DNA from: Pseudoips prasinana
Lineage: Eukaryota > Arthropoda > Insecta > Lepidoptera > Nolidae
Assembly: GCA_951640165.1 (NCBI GenBank)
Contig: OX621257.1
Location: 4,227,201-4,291,200 of the forward strand
Direction: 5' to 3'
Length of the DNA: 64,000 nucleotides
Below the pieces are notes generated by a model. That model searched no databases, was not told the DNA's origin, and saw only the letters and a list, made by a program, of their open reading frames with translations. The translations under genes were made by a program, and so were the position numbers. Positions 52,077-63,149 of the stretch are shown piece after piece. Numbering within the stretch: the stretch's first letter is position 1; every line of letters starts with the position of its first letter.

Positions 52077-52991
52077 TTATTTAATTATGTCAGCTTCTTT
52101 TAATTCTTCGATTATAGATAAAATTTCATTATCATGGTTTGTATTACCAGCATCTCTGGAAGCAATTAATAGCTTCAATCTGTCAACCAGTTCGTTAGGA
52201 TTATCCCAATATACCAAGTCAGTGTTATTTTTGTACTTTTTCAGGGTTGGTAAGCTTCCTCCTTTAGTGATAACATTATTGTAGGATTCGGAAAACAGTG
52301 GTTTGATTATTTCACGATATTTTATACCTTTATCGCCTCTAATTTGCCCATTAGGATTAAAATCTCTCTTATGTGCATTTGTATAATATAACATATCCTT
52401 ATAGACAAGTTTATCTTTGCTCGATATTAGTTTTAAATCAGGTTTTCTTCGAAGTAAAAGTTCTTTTAAACCAGGGGTTAAAATGTAGTTTTTGTCACCA
52501 ACTTTAATAAAAATGGCATTATCGTCATTCAAACTATCCATTTTAGAAAATGAAACTATTGAATTACCCATTAGTAAATTTTTGTTTTCACTTCTTATTC
52601 CAAATGGTATATTTACACCATCATAAATATCATGGATATCACGACCCTCTAATGATATTTCTAAATCTTCCAGTAATTCCGTTGCGGGAGACTTTTCAGT
52701 GAACTGTGCCGATTTCAGCTTCGGATCATAGCAGTCTTCAAACTTTGTAGATGAGCTAGTATTAATGTCATCCAATTCGATGTCGTCACAATTAGAGTGT
52801 GTTTTTTCTAAATTTTGTATTTTTTCTATGGTTTTATTCGAATCAACTAGGGTTTTAAGGGGATCTGTGACAGGTTTTAACATTTTATCGAGTGACAAAT
52901 TCATTGAGTGTTCCTGGTTTTTCATTTGTTTTATTTTATTCTTTATGGAGTCTACAGACTTCATTAATTCTATTTTAATATTTTTCTCCAT
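52077..52991 (-). CDS. Conserved Polinton coiled-coil protein (WDNPNELVDRL family)
   Basis: 304 residues from ATG 52991. Residues 1-70 are charged and heptad-like (probable coiled coil), and 70-110 are acidic. The C-terminal half has FIKVGDKNYILTPGLKELLL, DMLYYTNAHKRDFNPNGQIR and YWDNPNELVDRLKLLIASRD, then NEILSIIEELKEADII. This C-terminal block is strongly conserved in animal Polintons and adintoviruses. The function is not established, and a virion or assembly role is inferred from its place between ATPase and integrase. Intact. Confidence 0.85.
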   Translation of the reverse strand: MEKNIKIELMKSVDSIKNKIKQMKNQEHSMNLSLDKMLKPVTDPLKTLVDSNKTIEKIQNLEKTHSNCDDIELDDINTSSSTKFEDCYDPKLKSAQFTEKSPATELLEDLEISLEGRDIHDIYDGVNIPFGIRSENKNLLMGNSIVSFSKMDSLNDDNAIFIKVGDKNYILTPGLKELLLRRKPDLKLISSKDKLVYKDMLYYTNAHKRDFNPNGQIRGDKGIKYREIIKPLFSESYNNVITKGGSLPTLKKYKNNTDLVYWDNPNELVDRLKLLIASRDAGNTNHDNEILSIIEELKEADIIK

Positions 52992-53081
52992 ACCTATTTA
53001 ATATTATAACAACCACTTTCAGCTAAAGAATAAATAATACTGATTTTTTTCTGTGTGTAACACACTTATATTTATATAACA

Positions 53082-53768
53082 TCAGTCAAATTTAAAAAAT
53101 ATATCAAAGTTCTGCCTATACCGTCCATTATTTAATGATGATTCTTTGTTAATAAGTAAAAAATTGTAAGGCTTACTCCAAACAGTTTGACAAATGTTTT
53201 TGAACTGTTTCCATTGTAGATCAGAACTAACATGCTCTTCGTAAATATGTTTTAAATTCACATCATCTTGTTTAAATATTATAATTAAATTAACATTGTC
53301 ACGTAGTAATTGTTTCGGAATTTTAGAATAGGTTTGAGATAAATAGAAACAATCGATTCGTTTATGTCGACCCATACAGAAATAATTGCGGATATTCACT
53401 TGATTTTCACATGCAACATCATCAAATATAAATACAGAATTTGTTAAAGCTTCACTTGGAGAAATGACATCTTTATGATCATTGAACTCATAGAAATTAA
53501 CCTGTGGTACTCTTTTCAATACTTCAGTCAAGAAACGGTATTTAGGTTGAAAAGAAGTCTTAGAGTAAAGATATAGATTTCTAAATTTGAGCCCATTTTC
53601 ATGCAGCAGTAAACTAATCATAACATTTGTTTTACCACAGTTCGACGGACCGCATATTATACAGCGAATGTTATTCGGCAACAAAGTGCTATGTCTGATG
53701 TGGTGAACAGAGTCACTTAATTTTATATTATTAACACTTAGGGATATGGGTTGCTTGATCAACTTCAT
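53082..53768 (-). CDS. FtsK/HerA-type genome-packaging ATPase
   Basis: 228 residues from ATG 53768. It would pump the element's DNA into the capsid. The Walker A motif is GPSNCGKT (40-47) and Walker B is SVFIFDDV (111-118). IDCFYLSQTYSKIPKQLLRD, with its sensor-like Gln, follows. Length and motif spacing are normal for Polinton ATPases. No defects are visible. Confidence 0.93.
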   Translation of the reverse strand: MKLIKQPISLSVNNIKLSDSVHHIRHSTLLPNNIRCIICGPSNCGKTNVMISLLLHENGLKFRNLYLYSKTSFQPKYRFLTEVLKRVPQVNFYEFNDHKDVISPSEALTNSVFIFDDVACENQVNIRNYFCMGRHKRIDCFYLSQTYSKIPKQLLRDNVNLIIIFKQDDVNLKHIYEEHVSSDLQWKQFKNICQTVWSKPYNFLLINKESSLNNGRYRQNFDIFFKFD

Positions 53769-54283
53769 TTTGTCGATTAATTCAAATGTTATTTAACATT
53801 CATATATATATATACCTACATACATGCACTCACGCCATTTTTCACAGAGGATGTAGGTTAACCATATACCTACCTGCATATGCAACTTATTAGCGTATGT
53901 GACTGACCTTCATATTAAATATGTACCATCTTTTTAACCACATTTTATGCAAATAAATTAAGTTTGAAATTTAAAAATAAAATATATTTAAGAATGTCTT
54001 GAGTGCAAAAACAAACTATACTCATCTTATAGATTAAATAGGGCACCACTATAATGAATAACAATAATAAAAAACAGGTTTAAAAGATAAATATATGTTA
54101 TTTAATTATAATCGTTTTATATGCCTAAAATTAATTAAAAACAAAATGAACATATTAGTCTAAACAGGGTTTTAGGAACATTTTACAAATAAAAATAGTG
54201 TTTACATCGATTTAATGAAAAAAAGACATACAGATATTACATTTACAAATTAGATTTAAGTATATATTTTATATCTAAAGCTT
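53769..54283. other. Intergenic region with a repeat F fragment
   Basis: 53805-53865 (CCTACATACATGCACTCACG) is a diverged piece of repeat F. The remainder is AT-rich. A minus-strand polyadenylation site for the polymerase gene could lie here, but I cannot place it. Confidence 0.5.
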
Positions 54284-57200
54284 TTACATGACACCGTCAC
54301 AATGACCCCAAGGTAGCGTATTTATTTGATTCGACTGAACTTGTATTTTGTCATCAACTCTTTTCAAAATTACTTTATCAACTGCTTGTGAATACAATAT
54401 ATGTTTAATGGATTTAATCATATTCATTTTACGCTTTAATTCAACATTGTTAAATAATGCTTCCTTATAGTTGGATGTATCCAAACTTTTAGTAATTGGC
54501 TTTGACACTCCTTTTGCTTTTTTAATTTGTGTATTCAGCGTTTTAATAGAGTAAAGTTTTGCTCTTAATCCAACAAATTCCATGATTATATCACCTCCCA
54601 ATTCGTCCTTAAATAAGCCAGGTACTTTTTCGTTCACTTTTGGTATGCCGTAAGGATTATTAACGTCAAAATTGCTAGTGTCAAATTCATCTATATTATC
54701 TTGCATATCTTTATAAAAATCAGGTGTCTGTATTAAGTACAGTAAGCTATCAGTGTCAGTATAACATAGTTTGGCATTATCACCATACCTATGTCTTATA
54801 AAATTGTAATGGAAATTATATAAATGTTGTTTTGAGTATTCAAGCACAGCAAATCCAATATATATCGGTCTATCTAAAATAAGCTTTTCATGACTCAGTT
54901 GCACTGCGATAAAATTCTCGTTAAAAATAGAAATACTTTTTAGATTTGGTTTCGTAATCAATTTCTCTGCTCCCAGTGACTTATTAGTTTTATTAGAGCT
55001 GTCATTCCATCTAGTAACTAATTTAACATCAACCTGTTTACGTTTGTTTTCGATTGTCTTGCCGAATATTGAATTATTTAATAGCTTGAAGAAATCTTTT
55101 TCAAATGGTGTTGATGCTGCTTGCCGTAATTTAGTATTTAAGTCTATATATGTTTTTAAAAAGTTGTCTTGTCGAAATTGAAGTATTCTATGAATTTTTT
55201 TTAATACTAGACCATTTCTAAGACATTCCTTCAAATGAACGTAGTGTATTATATAATTATATTTGTCATACAAATTAGCAATTAATTTAGGTGTCTTTCC
55301 TCCAATAGGTATAAATTTTTCGGGAGCGAATGGCAAGTCACTATGTAAATTATGTAAATAATCTGGATACATCATATCAACTTCTAAAATATAACCGTTG
55401 TCAGCATCGTCAGGAATATCGAACAAATTAAAATTCTCAATACTCTTCTGTTCCATAAATTTAAAATGTGATATGGGTAACTTCTTTGTCATAGCATAAC
55501 CGTAAAGATTGTTACAGTCAAGATATATTAAATATGTTGAAGGTTTGGAATCATCAAATTGAGGTAAGTAAATGTTATTGGCTTCAGCATATCGATGAGT
55601 ACACTGTGCCAGCCCTCCACGGATTCCTTTTTCTAACATTTGATAAATTTCTAAATCATTAATCAGCTCTAGTTCAACGCCTGTGTAAAAAAGCATAGCA
55701 TCCCAACTTAAACTAGGTGAAGTAACATAATATGCAGGATCAAGATTATAATTGTTTAAACATAAGTTCCTAAAATTTTCGAATACATCACAGAGCAAAA
55801 GTACATCACTTTTTAAATATAGATCAGTGTACTCGCCAATAGAACCAATATTAAAATATTTCCAAACAGTTTGTGCGTGTTTATATTCATGATCTGTTAT
55901 ATCTTTCATTAACAAGCTGTTATAAAAACAATCTTTTGATGGTAGTTCGGTTTCATTATATTTCTGCCATGAATTAATATATTCATACGGATAAATACCT
56001 TTTCTTCTTATTAAATCGAATTGGTCCTTGTCAGAATAATGGGAGGACAAATGCACGAAATCATTGTCGGATAAACTTTTAGTCAATGTATCAATACTCG
56101 AACTAAGAAACTGAAAAGAATCTATAAATTTAATTTGTACAGGCATTCTATTGTTATCTGATTTTATAATTTTCGTTATGGATAAATACTTTTCTTTTGT
56201 TTTGGGAATAACTTTTATTTCACCTTCGTATTGAGACAATTCCGTGATAAATATGTGGGCATCATAACCAGATAAATTATGAAATATAACAGGTATGAAT
56301 GGACATACTTTAAATGAAATATTACAATGCGAATGAGCTGCACCTCTATATTCAGATGTAATATGATCATGATCACGGACTTTATCGTCAAATAACAACT
56401 GCTTGCATATGTGACATATAGTTGCACTACAATAATCGTTAATTTGTTCTTTAGTCATTGGTTTCATGGGTTTTTTTGTTATTAAAATCTTATGAATTAA
56501 CTGTGCGTCCTTAATAATTTTTTTGATAAATACTTGTACACAATCTATTCCTCTGTATGAAACAAATTTATTCAAGCTCCTGTCATGGGAACAACATATA
56601 TAATATGCAAAACAAGATGGTTGGTGACATTTATTTCTTACAGTACTTTTATCGGGATTTGGTTCTTTAAAATCAGATAATAAACATTCGAAATCAGCAT
56701 ATATAACAAAGTTAATTTTTTGCTGTCTCTCATAATGTTTGAATTTTAAAAAACTATCTCTTTCTGGTAATATCGTTATAATCTTAGAACAATTGTGTGA
56801 AGCGTATTTTGTTTCACTAGTATAAAACTGTAGACATGTTTCACATAAATACATTGCACCTTTATGATGTGATACCTGTCTTCTGACTAGACGCTTAAGG
56901 TCTTTAATTAAACAGTAATGGGCGCTGCAGTTCTGTTCTAAATACAACAAGTTAACGTGTTTAATTCTCTTGTTATTGGTAACATATAAAGGACCAGTAA
57001 CAGTATGATGCTTGTCTAATCCGTAAATATTTACACTTATTTCGGAATTATTTTTTTCAAACAACTGAATATCTTTATGTGATGGTGGAAATGACATACC
57101 CTGTGTATTAAATATTGAATTCACATTTGGGTACGAGCTAGGTCTACAGACGTTATTTTTAGCCGGAAATAACGCTGCAGCTATGCTCCACAAAAAACAG

Positions 57201-57822
57201 CAATTATCACTATTTTGTATGTTCAAACAGCTTTTTGTATTCTTAATTTTAGCTGGCAAGTCGATATAAGATCCACCTCGCATGGGTGAATACTTATTAA
57301 TATTAATTTCTAAATGACTTACAGACATAAATGCCCATCCAGATTTGCAATGCTCAAATTCAGTTAATTTCGTTATATAAATCTCTTTTATATTTGAATA
57401 TAACTCATCACAATCAGTATTTTTGTATATGGTTTTATATTTTGTATTAAATGACTTCAGTTGCTGCTCACCTGATACGGGTAACACAAAATAAGCAAAC
57501 AACTCGAAGTTCACTTTGATACAGTCATGTTTCAATAAAGTCAATTCAATAATTTTAAAAACATCGTCTCGCTTACCATCTAAAAACGCCTCCGCTAGAA
57601 GGTATTCGTCTTCTTGAGATGGATTTAAGCGATAAGTCATTATTCTATTTTTAAACGCTGTGGCTATAATATCAACATTCAAAAATGACGATTTAATTAA
57701 ACAGTTTGATTTATGAATATTAGTTCTCTTATGATATCTGTATTCATGTACTGGGATCTCAATTTTGCATTTATCACAATAAATAATATTAGCGCTTGAT
57801 GATGAATTAACAGGTGGTTGAA
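54284..57822 (-). CDS. polB: Protein-primed family B DNA polymerase
   Basis: It replicates the element. The frame is open to 57895 (1,203 codons) without an ATG, but a strong splice acceptor (TTTTTTCTTTTCAG) ends at 57823, so the exon probably starts at 57822. In full-frame numbering: C2H2 finger near 40-62; exonuclease motifs D401-F-E403, N540-L-S-G-Y544-D545 and Y693-L-K-S-D697; an HNH/EndoVII-like zinc block C494..C497...DHDH (508-511)...HSHC (521-524); polymerase motif A LDCNNLYGY (D793), motif B NNSIFGKT (941-947) and motif C YTDTDS (D1047, D1049). All catalytic residues are present and there are no internal stops, so the domain looks functional. The N-terminal exon is uncertain; see 58064-59123. 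Confidence 0.95.
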
Positions 57823-58063
57823 CTGAAAAGAAAAAATACAGTAACTTGGAATATTTAATGAAAAAATAGAAAAAGATATAATAGTGATTAAACAATATTG
57901 ATTATGTGTTAATTATAATGATTGTAAATAATGATTAACTATATTATAATAGAGCATAACATAGGTATTTATTTTAAGTAAGTACAAATAAGTAACACTA
58001 CATTTGGGTATACATGTACTTTTAGGTATAATATAAGTTCGTAGGACAAATAATTGATTATTA
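57823..58063 (-). other. Probable intron between the polymerase exon and the upstream gene
   Basis: AT-rich with many stops. It ends in a polypyrimidine tract and AG. A possible donor, G|GTAAAA, lies at 58353 inside the upstream gene, and its phase fits the polymerase exon. The region 57823-58353 would then be an alternative intron. Confidence 0.5.
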
Positions 58064-59123
58064 TTACTGATACGAATTAATAAACGTGCATGGACAGTCG
58101 TGAAACTCTTTTCTAACACTCTTAAAATATTCAGTTAAGTGTTTCCAAGACTCAGATTCCTTTTCACACTTATTTTTAATTGTTATGACTGAGTGGCGCC
58201 ACCTATTTAGCGGTGGCACTCGTTCAATGTCATCACACTTATATATCTTTAATTCTATGTAATAACTGCCTGATTTGTTTTCATCCATTTGCCTCGAAAA
58301 ACCGTTCGCCAATCTACGTGTAATATAAGAGTAGATTGGTTGAAAGCTTTTACCCGTTGTTGCCGGCAAGTTATCGTCATCAGAATCGCTTCCGAATAAA
58401 TCGTGGGCTGTCGGTCTAGTGGTTGGCTTCGTTTTCTTGCTGGATGATGGCTGGCTGGTGGACTCATGCGACGACTTGCGCTTCTTTTTCTCCGGCTTTG
58501 CCTTTACCGCCACGGTTTCCGACACCGACTCATCCTCAGACGGGAAAAGCTGCTCTGCATTACACTTAGACCTGAAAGAAAAATAGAAAGTTTTATTAAC
58601 TATAAATAATAGTGACAATTTATCAATCTTCTTATCGATTATCTAGTAGCTAGCGTTCTGTTAAAGTTTAATCCCTGCATGTAAGTGTGTAATGGCTTTA
58701 AACATGATTGAGAATATCTGTAAGAGTACCTATGAAGATTTCCTCTCATTATTTTCCTTCCATTAATAGAACAACTTAACAACAGATAAATGATTATCGT
58801 TATATTGAATTCTGAATCATTTATTTAATTCAAGTTCATTATTCAATTATTCATCGTTTGATTAAAATTAAATGATGAATGATTGAATAATGATAAATCA
58901 TTGAATATAAGAATGGTTACATAACATAATATGATAATATATCTTCACTACATTATATCTACTCATTAAATGTGAAATACTAGCAACACTGTACGATCTG
59001 GGTATCGAACCCAAGGCTTCATGATCAATTGTAAAGATTGCTAGCACTCGACAAAAGAGAATATATTAGAATACTTGAATAGGTAATACGAATACACAGG
59101 CAATAAAACAACGTCACTTACAT
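58064..59123 (-). CDS. Spliced gene of unknown function, start codon split by an intron
   Basis: Exon 2 is 58064-58571. It follows a textbook acceptor (TATTTTTCTTTCAG). Exon 1 ends at 59122 before the donor GTAAGT with the bases AT. Joined to the first base of exon 2 (G), AT makes the only in-frame ATG. The coding part is 2 + 508 bases, 169 residues. The N-terminal 70 residues are acidic and Ser-rich with a nuclear-localisation-like PEKKKRKSS and DLFGSDSDDDN. The C-terminal half (YSYITRRLANGFSRQ, WRHSVITIKNKCEKE, WKHLTEYFKSVRKEF) is basic and unfamiliar. It may be a separate protein, or exon 2 may be shortened to 58354 and joined to the polymerase at 57822, because the phases match. I cannot decide between these. 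Confidence 0.6.
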
Positions 59124-59420
59124 TTTTTAAATAGCGCAGCGAAGAACTGGTGTAGGTACTTGTAATAGAAATAAACTAGGTACTGATTAACTCGTACACG
59201 ATGATGACACTAGCTCTTGAAGAAGTGTTTTGTGGTCCAACTTCAGCAGCAGGACCCTTAAATAGTGCTAAATCTACGTCACAGTATCCCAAATATGGAT
59301 AGAGGCACGTGTTGTGAAAATGCAGTGTCAGCTATCCGCATCCAGACGATTTGTGTTATGATTAATTTTACCCGACTGCGTGAAGCAAAAGACGGTAATT
59401 TGCTTATCAACTGTTATTTT
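58640..59420. other. Polinton intergenic region and intron
   Basis: 58640-59120 is mostly the intron of the gene above. It holds a tRNA-like SINE head on the minus strand (GGGTTCGATACCCAGATCG, 58990-59045). 59124-59420 would contain the 5' UTR and promoter of the minus-strand gene. I see no certain TATA box. Confidence 0.45.
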
Positions 59421-60675
59421 TATACATACATACATACATAGACTCACGCCTGTCTCCCAGAGGGGTAGGCAGAGACAACGGACTTCCATTTGTCACGATC
59501 CTTGCACACCTCCCTCGCTTCCTTTACTGACATTATATTCTTCATACATGCTCGCCGGTTCAGGGTACTTTTTATAGGGTTATTTTTATAGAGGGTTTTT
59601 ATCAAGTCAAGTCAAGATCTGTTATGTTCCATAATATTGTTTAAAGCAAAGTTGAAAGATAGTTTTCGAAGTATTATATAAAATATGTTTAATCCGTGCA
59701 AATCTTGATAGAAGTATAGATATATCTATAAACCGTAATAGTATGTACAAATAAGAATAAAAAGCATTACTTACCATTCTATTTGTGATGTACCAATTAA
59801 ATAAGCTTAAATATTACAATAATAGCAAACGAAACCGAACGTAACAATAGTATGTCGATATTGCTAAGTATATTGTTTTGATCTTCTCCTTATAAATAAC
59901 CACATACATTGCAAAAAATATAATGTTTGACATACTAGCTATATACAATGACTTTGCCTGTCGATTTTTCTCAACTGCATGTATGAAAAAAATACAATGA
60001 ACAAACACATTGTGGTATTTATTTTATATATGATATTTTTAGTAAACAACATACATACATACATAGACTCACGCCTGTCTCCCAGAGGGGTAGGCAGAGA
60101 CAACGGACTTCCATTTGTCACGATCCTTGCACACCTCCCTCGCTTCCTTTACTGACATTATATTCTTCATACATGCTCGCCGGTTCAGGGTACTTTTTAT
60201 AGGGTTATTTTTATAGAGGGTTTTTATCAAGTCAAGTCAAGATCTGTTATGTTCCATAATATTGTTTAAAGCAAAGTTGAAAGATAGTTTTCGAAGTATT
60301 ATATAAAATATGTTTAATCCGTGCAAATCTTGATAGAAGTATAGATATATCTATAAACCGTAATAGTATGTACAAATAAGAATAAAAAGCATTACTTACC
60401 ATTCTATTTGTGATGTACCAATTAAATAAGCTTAAATATTACAATAATAGCAGACGAAACCGAACGTAACAATAGTATGTCGATATTGCTAAGTATATTG
60501 TTTTGATCTTCTCCTTATAAATAACCACATACATTGCAAAAAATATAATGTTTGACATACTAGCTATATACAATGACTTTGCCTGTCGATTTTTCTCAAC
60601 TGCATGTATGAAAAAAATACAATGAACAAACACATTGTGGTATTTATTTTATATATGATATTTTTAGTAAACAAT
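59421..60675. repeat. Recent 625-bp tandem duplication inside the Polinton
   Basis: 59426-60050 and 60051-60675 are almost identical, with a period of 625 bp (one A/G difference seen near 59828/60453). Each unit begins with repeat F (ACATACATAGACTCACGCCTG, GGCAGAGACAACGGACTTCC). The 64-residue frames at 59814 and 60439 on the minus strand are identical copies without a recognisable motif. The junction ACAACATACATACATACATAG suggests slippage or unequal exchange in the CATA run. Confidence 0.9.
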
Positions 60676-61140
60676 AAGTTAATCGACACGTGTCGAGATT
60701 CAATTTCATCGTCCGATGTTTGTATAGGATATAATATATCTATAAAAACGTACGATTTTGAACTCTATAGATTAAAATTATGTGGATATATAAATAAAAA
60801 AATAAAATAATATCTATTCAAATTCTACAGCTGACTGAGGGCAACTGTCTTTATTGTGTAATATCGGTAAGTTTTAATATTATTCCTCAGTATTTTTTAC
60901 AATTAAAAATAAAATATTACCAATACTACTATCAGGCAGTAGAATCGTTATTTAATATAGGTACCTAGGTGTCATACTTACATAAGTGAGTATTTATTTC
61001 TACATGACACTTTGTTTCAACCATAATAGTTGTTACGAGAATTGAGATAGAATAACTAAATAATTAAAAGTAAATAAAATATTAATACATTTTTTGCATT
61101 TTTCTAGGTTCTTAACAAAAGTCTAGACATAGAATTAAAT
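60676..61140 (+). other. Putative 5' UTR exon and intron of the plus-strand gene
   Basis: A donor (CG|GTAAGT) lies at 60867, and an acceptor (TTGCATTTTTCTAG) ends at 61107. Together they would give a non-coding first exon ending at 60866 and a second exon from 61108 that holds the ATG. Inferred from splice consensus only. Confidence 0.45.
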
Positions 61141-61682
61141 ATGTCACGCTCCCCATCCTACAGTCCTGTTTTAGATCAAATTGACCAACAATGTAACGTA
61201 AGTACCTCAGTAACCATCGATTGTAACAATTGAATTCATATTTGATGTTGTTTAATAACACAAAATCATACATAATATTTATATTTCAGAATTTGATAGA
61301 GGGCTCAGATCCAGTTCTTAATCCATTTTACTATGCTCAAGACCGAGAGGGCTGGTACGCTGAAGTAGCGGCGAATGCATGTAAAGAGAGTAGACAGCAA
61401 GAAATAGAAAAGAAAAAAATGAAGAGGAAAAAAAATATATCAAAATCTTTAAAAAATAAATCCTATATAATGCGTAAAGAGCCCGGGCATGTTCACCGAA
61501 TAATAAAAATAATTGTCCATGATGTGGATGGTCGTCGTATGGAAGAAGTAGATAGTGACCCTGATAGTGCAAGCGTGAATATACAATATTTAGTGCGAAG
61601 TGATGTTGATGAAATCATGAGTGAAACTGAGTATTTAGTTACTAAAATTGTTAAAAAATTAAGTTCAACATCATGTATTTGA
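61141..61682 (+). CDS. Spliced plus-strand gene of unknown function
   Basis: The ATG is at 61141. The first coding exon is 61141-61197 (MSRSPSYSPVLDQIDQQCN). A 92-bp intron (61198-61289) has GTAAGT at its start and TATTTCAG at its end. The second coding exon is 61290-61682. The total is 450 bases and 149 residues. After NLIEGSDPVLNPFYYAQDRE comes a lysine-rich stretch (KKKMKRKKNISKSLKNK, a likely nuclear signal), then IIKIIVHDVDGRRMEEVDSD and SDVDEIMSETEYLV. AATAAA-like sequence near 61710 could end the transcript. It is the only plus-strand gene in the element. I do not recognise the family. Confidence 0.65.
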
Positions 61683-61689
61683 TATTTAT

Positions 61690-62240
61690 AATATAATCAT
61701 CCTATATAAATAAATCAATATTAGGTACTTTGCTTTTTATTTCTCCGTCATTATAATTAAAGTAAGTAGCCACTGCGCTATATATAAGGCGGCGTGATGG
61801 ACAATAGTGAGGCCCATTCCATTTTCGTTGTCGTGTGGAACAGATCCCGACTGTTGCTCGACATTTCATGCGCGTGTCATTGAATTGTTGAAATAATATA
61901 ATAATTTAACGATGAAAAATTTGAAACTTTCATATTAATGTTGAAAGTTAATGATGAATGAATAGACTTAAAGTTGACTACTCCATCATTCTTTTGATTA
62001 ACTGTTATTGAATGAAGTATTGAATAGATGTAATTATTTGACGGCGATGAAAAGTAGAATGCACATATATACATATTATACAACATACATGAATGTCGAA
62101 TTAAGATAAATGTACGCATTTAAATTGAATATCTAAATTTCTCATGATATCTATAATATGTTAATAATAATATAGACATAAAGTTAACTAGTACAAAAAC
62201 TTATTCTGATCACAGAAAATATTGTCATATTTATATTCTG
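61690..62240. other. Right subterminal region of the Polinton
   Basis: AT-rich. TATATATAAGGCGGCG near 61785 looks like a TATA-type promoter and could point to either gene, but this is weak. The minus frame at 61877-62119 has no motif. Confidence 0.4.
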
Positions 62241-62343
62241 AATAATAAACAGCTATTTGTTCATTCTTTGAATACTATGAATGATGGGTAAATTGGGTGT
62301 TTCTGGATCTCCTCTGATCCAGAAACCCCAATTTACACCTACT
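62241..62343 (-). repeat. Polinton right terminal inverted repeat
   Basis: Inverted copy of 46448-46550 with three substitutions in the inner half. The outer half, including the palindrome, is identical. Confidence 0.93.
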
Positions 62344-62349
62344 CACACA
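62344..62349. repeat. 6-bp target-site duplication, right
   Basis: CACACA directly follows the terminal CACCTACT. See the left copy at 46442-46447. Confidence 0.75.
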
Positions 62350-62675
62350 CACACACACACACACATACACACACACACACACATAGACACACCACACACA
62401 CACACACACCTCGAGTACTGATATACTTCCTCAACACAACTTAATCATTGAATGCCAAATTACACCTTCATGTCTAGAGTTAGGAGAGGCTGGTCATCTG
62501 TCATACAGGTTTACCACCTAGTACGGATACCAGTCTCTCACACAGATTTCACCTCTACAATGTTAAGCAAACATTAATGAATTAATTGTTAATAAGACAT
62601 TTTTCATGTACCTATTTTCTGTGTGAGAGAAGAAATAAAGCTATTATTAAAGCTATTATTATTATTATTATTAAA
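62344..62675 (+). mobile_element. LINE 3' UTR, second half, after the Polinton
   Basis: The CA-rich run continues, then non-coding sequence ends in AGAAATAAAGCTATTATTAAAG followed by (ATT)n, a polyadenylation signal and microsatellite tail as expected for a CR1/L2-type LINE. Its match to the LINE at 42745-46447 is inferred from position and the shared CA-rich target. No second copy is available to prove it. Confidence 0.65.
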
Positions 62676-62794
62676 AAGAAAATTGTAAGATTAAACAACT
62701 TTACCTTAATTACTATAATAACAAATAAAAAACCCTTTTATTCCCGTCTAATTACTTGCTTAACATTGTTTGTGAGTTACTTATCTAATTTACC

Positions 62795-63095
62795 TCACAT
62801 TACTAGTTTGAAAAGTCGAACCAAAGTCACCGACATAGCCCGAAGAATTGCAAAACTGATGTGGCAGTGGGCAGGGCACATAGCTCGTAGAGCCGACGGC
62901 CGTTGGGGCAGAAAGGTTCTCGAGTGGCGACCACGAACCGGAACACGCAGCGTGGGCAGGCCCCCTACAAGATGGACCGATGATCTTGTGCGGGTCGCTG
63001 GAAACTGCAAGACCGGCAATTGTGGAGATCTTTGGGGGAGGCCTTTGTCCAGCAGCGGACGTCTTTCGGCTGATATGATGATGATGATGATGAAC
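62795..63095 (+). pseudogene. RTE-type LINE ORF2 C-terminus
   Basis: RTKVTDIARRIAKLMWQWAG, RADGRWGRKVLEWRPRTG and RPPTRWTDDLVRVAGN are the conserved RTE C-terminal blocks, as at 25285-25690 on the other strand. The 3' end is a GATGATGAT run. The first 75 codons of the long frame (from 62586) are unrelated upstream sequence. Confidence 0.8.
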
Positions 63096-63149
63096 TAGTT
63101 TCAGTCATCTTTAAAATGAATCACATAACCAGATTTTCTTTCTGACGGG

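Larger units (their letters stand above)
46448..62343. mobile_element. Polinton/Maverick element, 15,896 bp
   Basis: This is a self-synthesising, virus-like DNA transposon. The 103-bp terminal inverted repeats start AG and end CT and differ at three positions. There is a 6-bp target duplication. Contents are protein-primed DNA polymerase B, retroviral-type integrase, FtsK/HerA-like packaging ATPase, adenain-like protease, single- and double-jelly-roll capsid proteins, a PLA2/pX-like protein and accessory genes. Length, termini and gene set all match the class. The protease stop and the decayed capsid duplicate suggest a defective copy, though most genes are intact. Confidence 0.96.

Noticed and set aside
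59814..60633. Pair of identical 64-residue frames as a gene family
   Set aside because: They are identical because of the 625-bp tandem duplication and show no motif.
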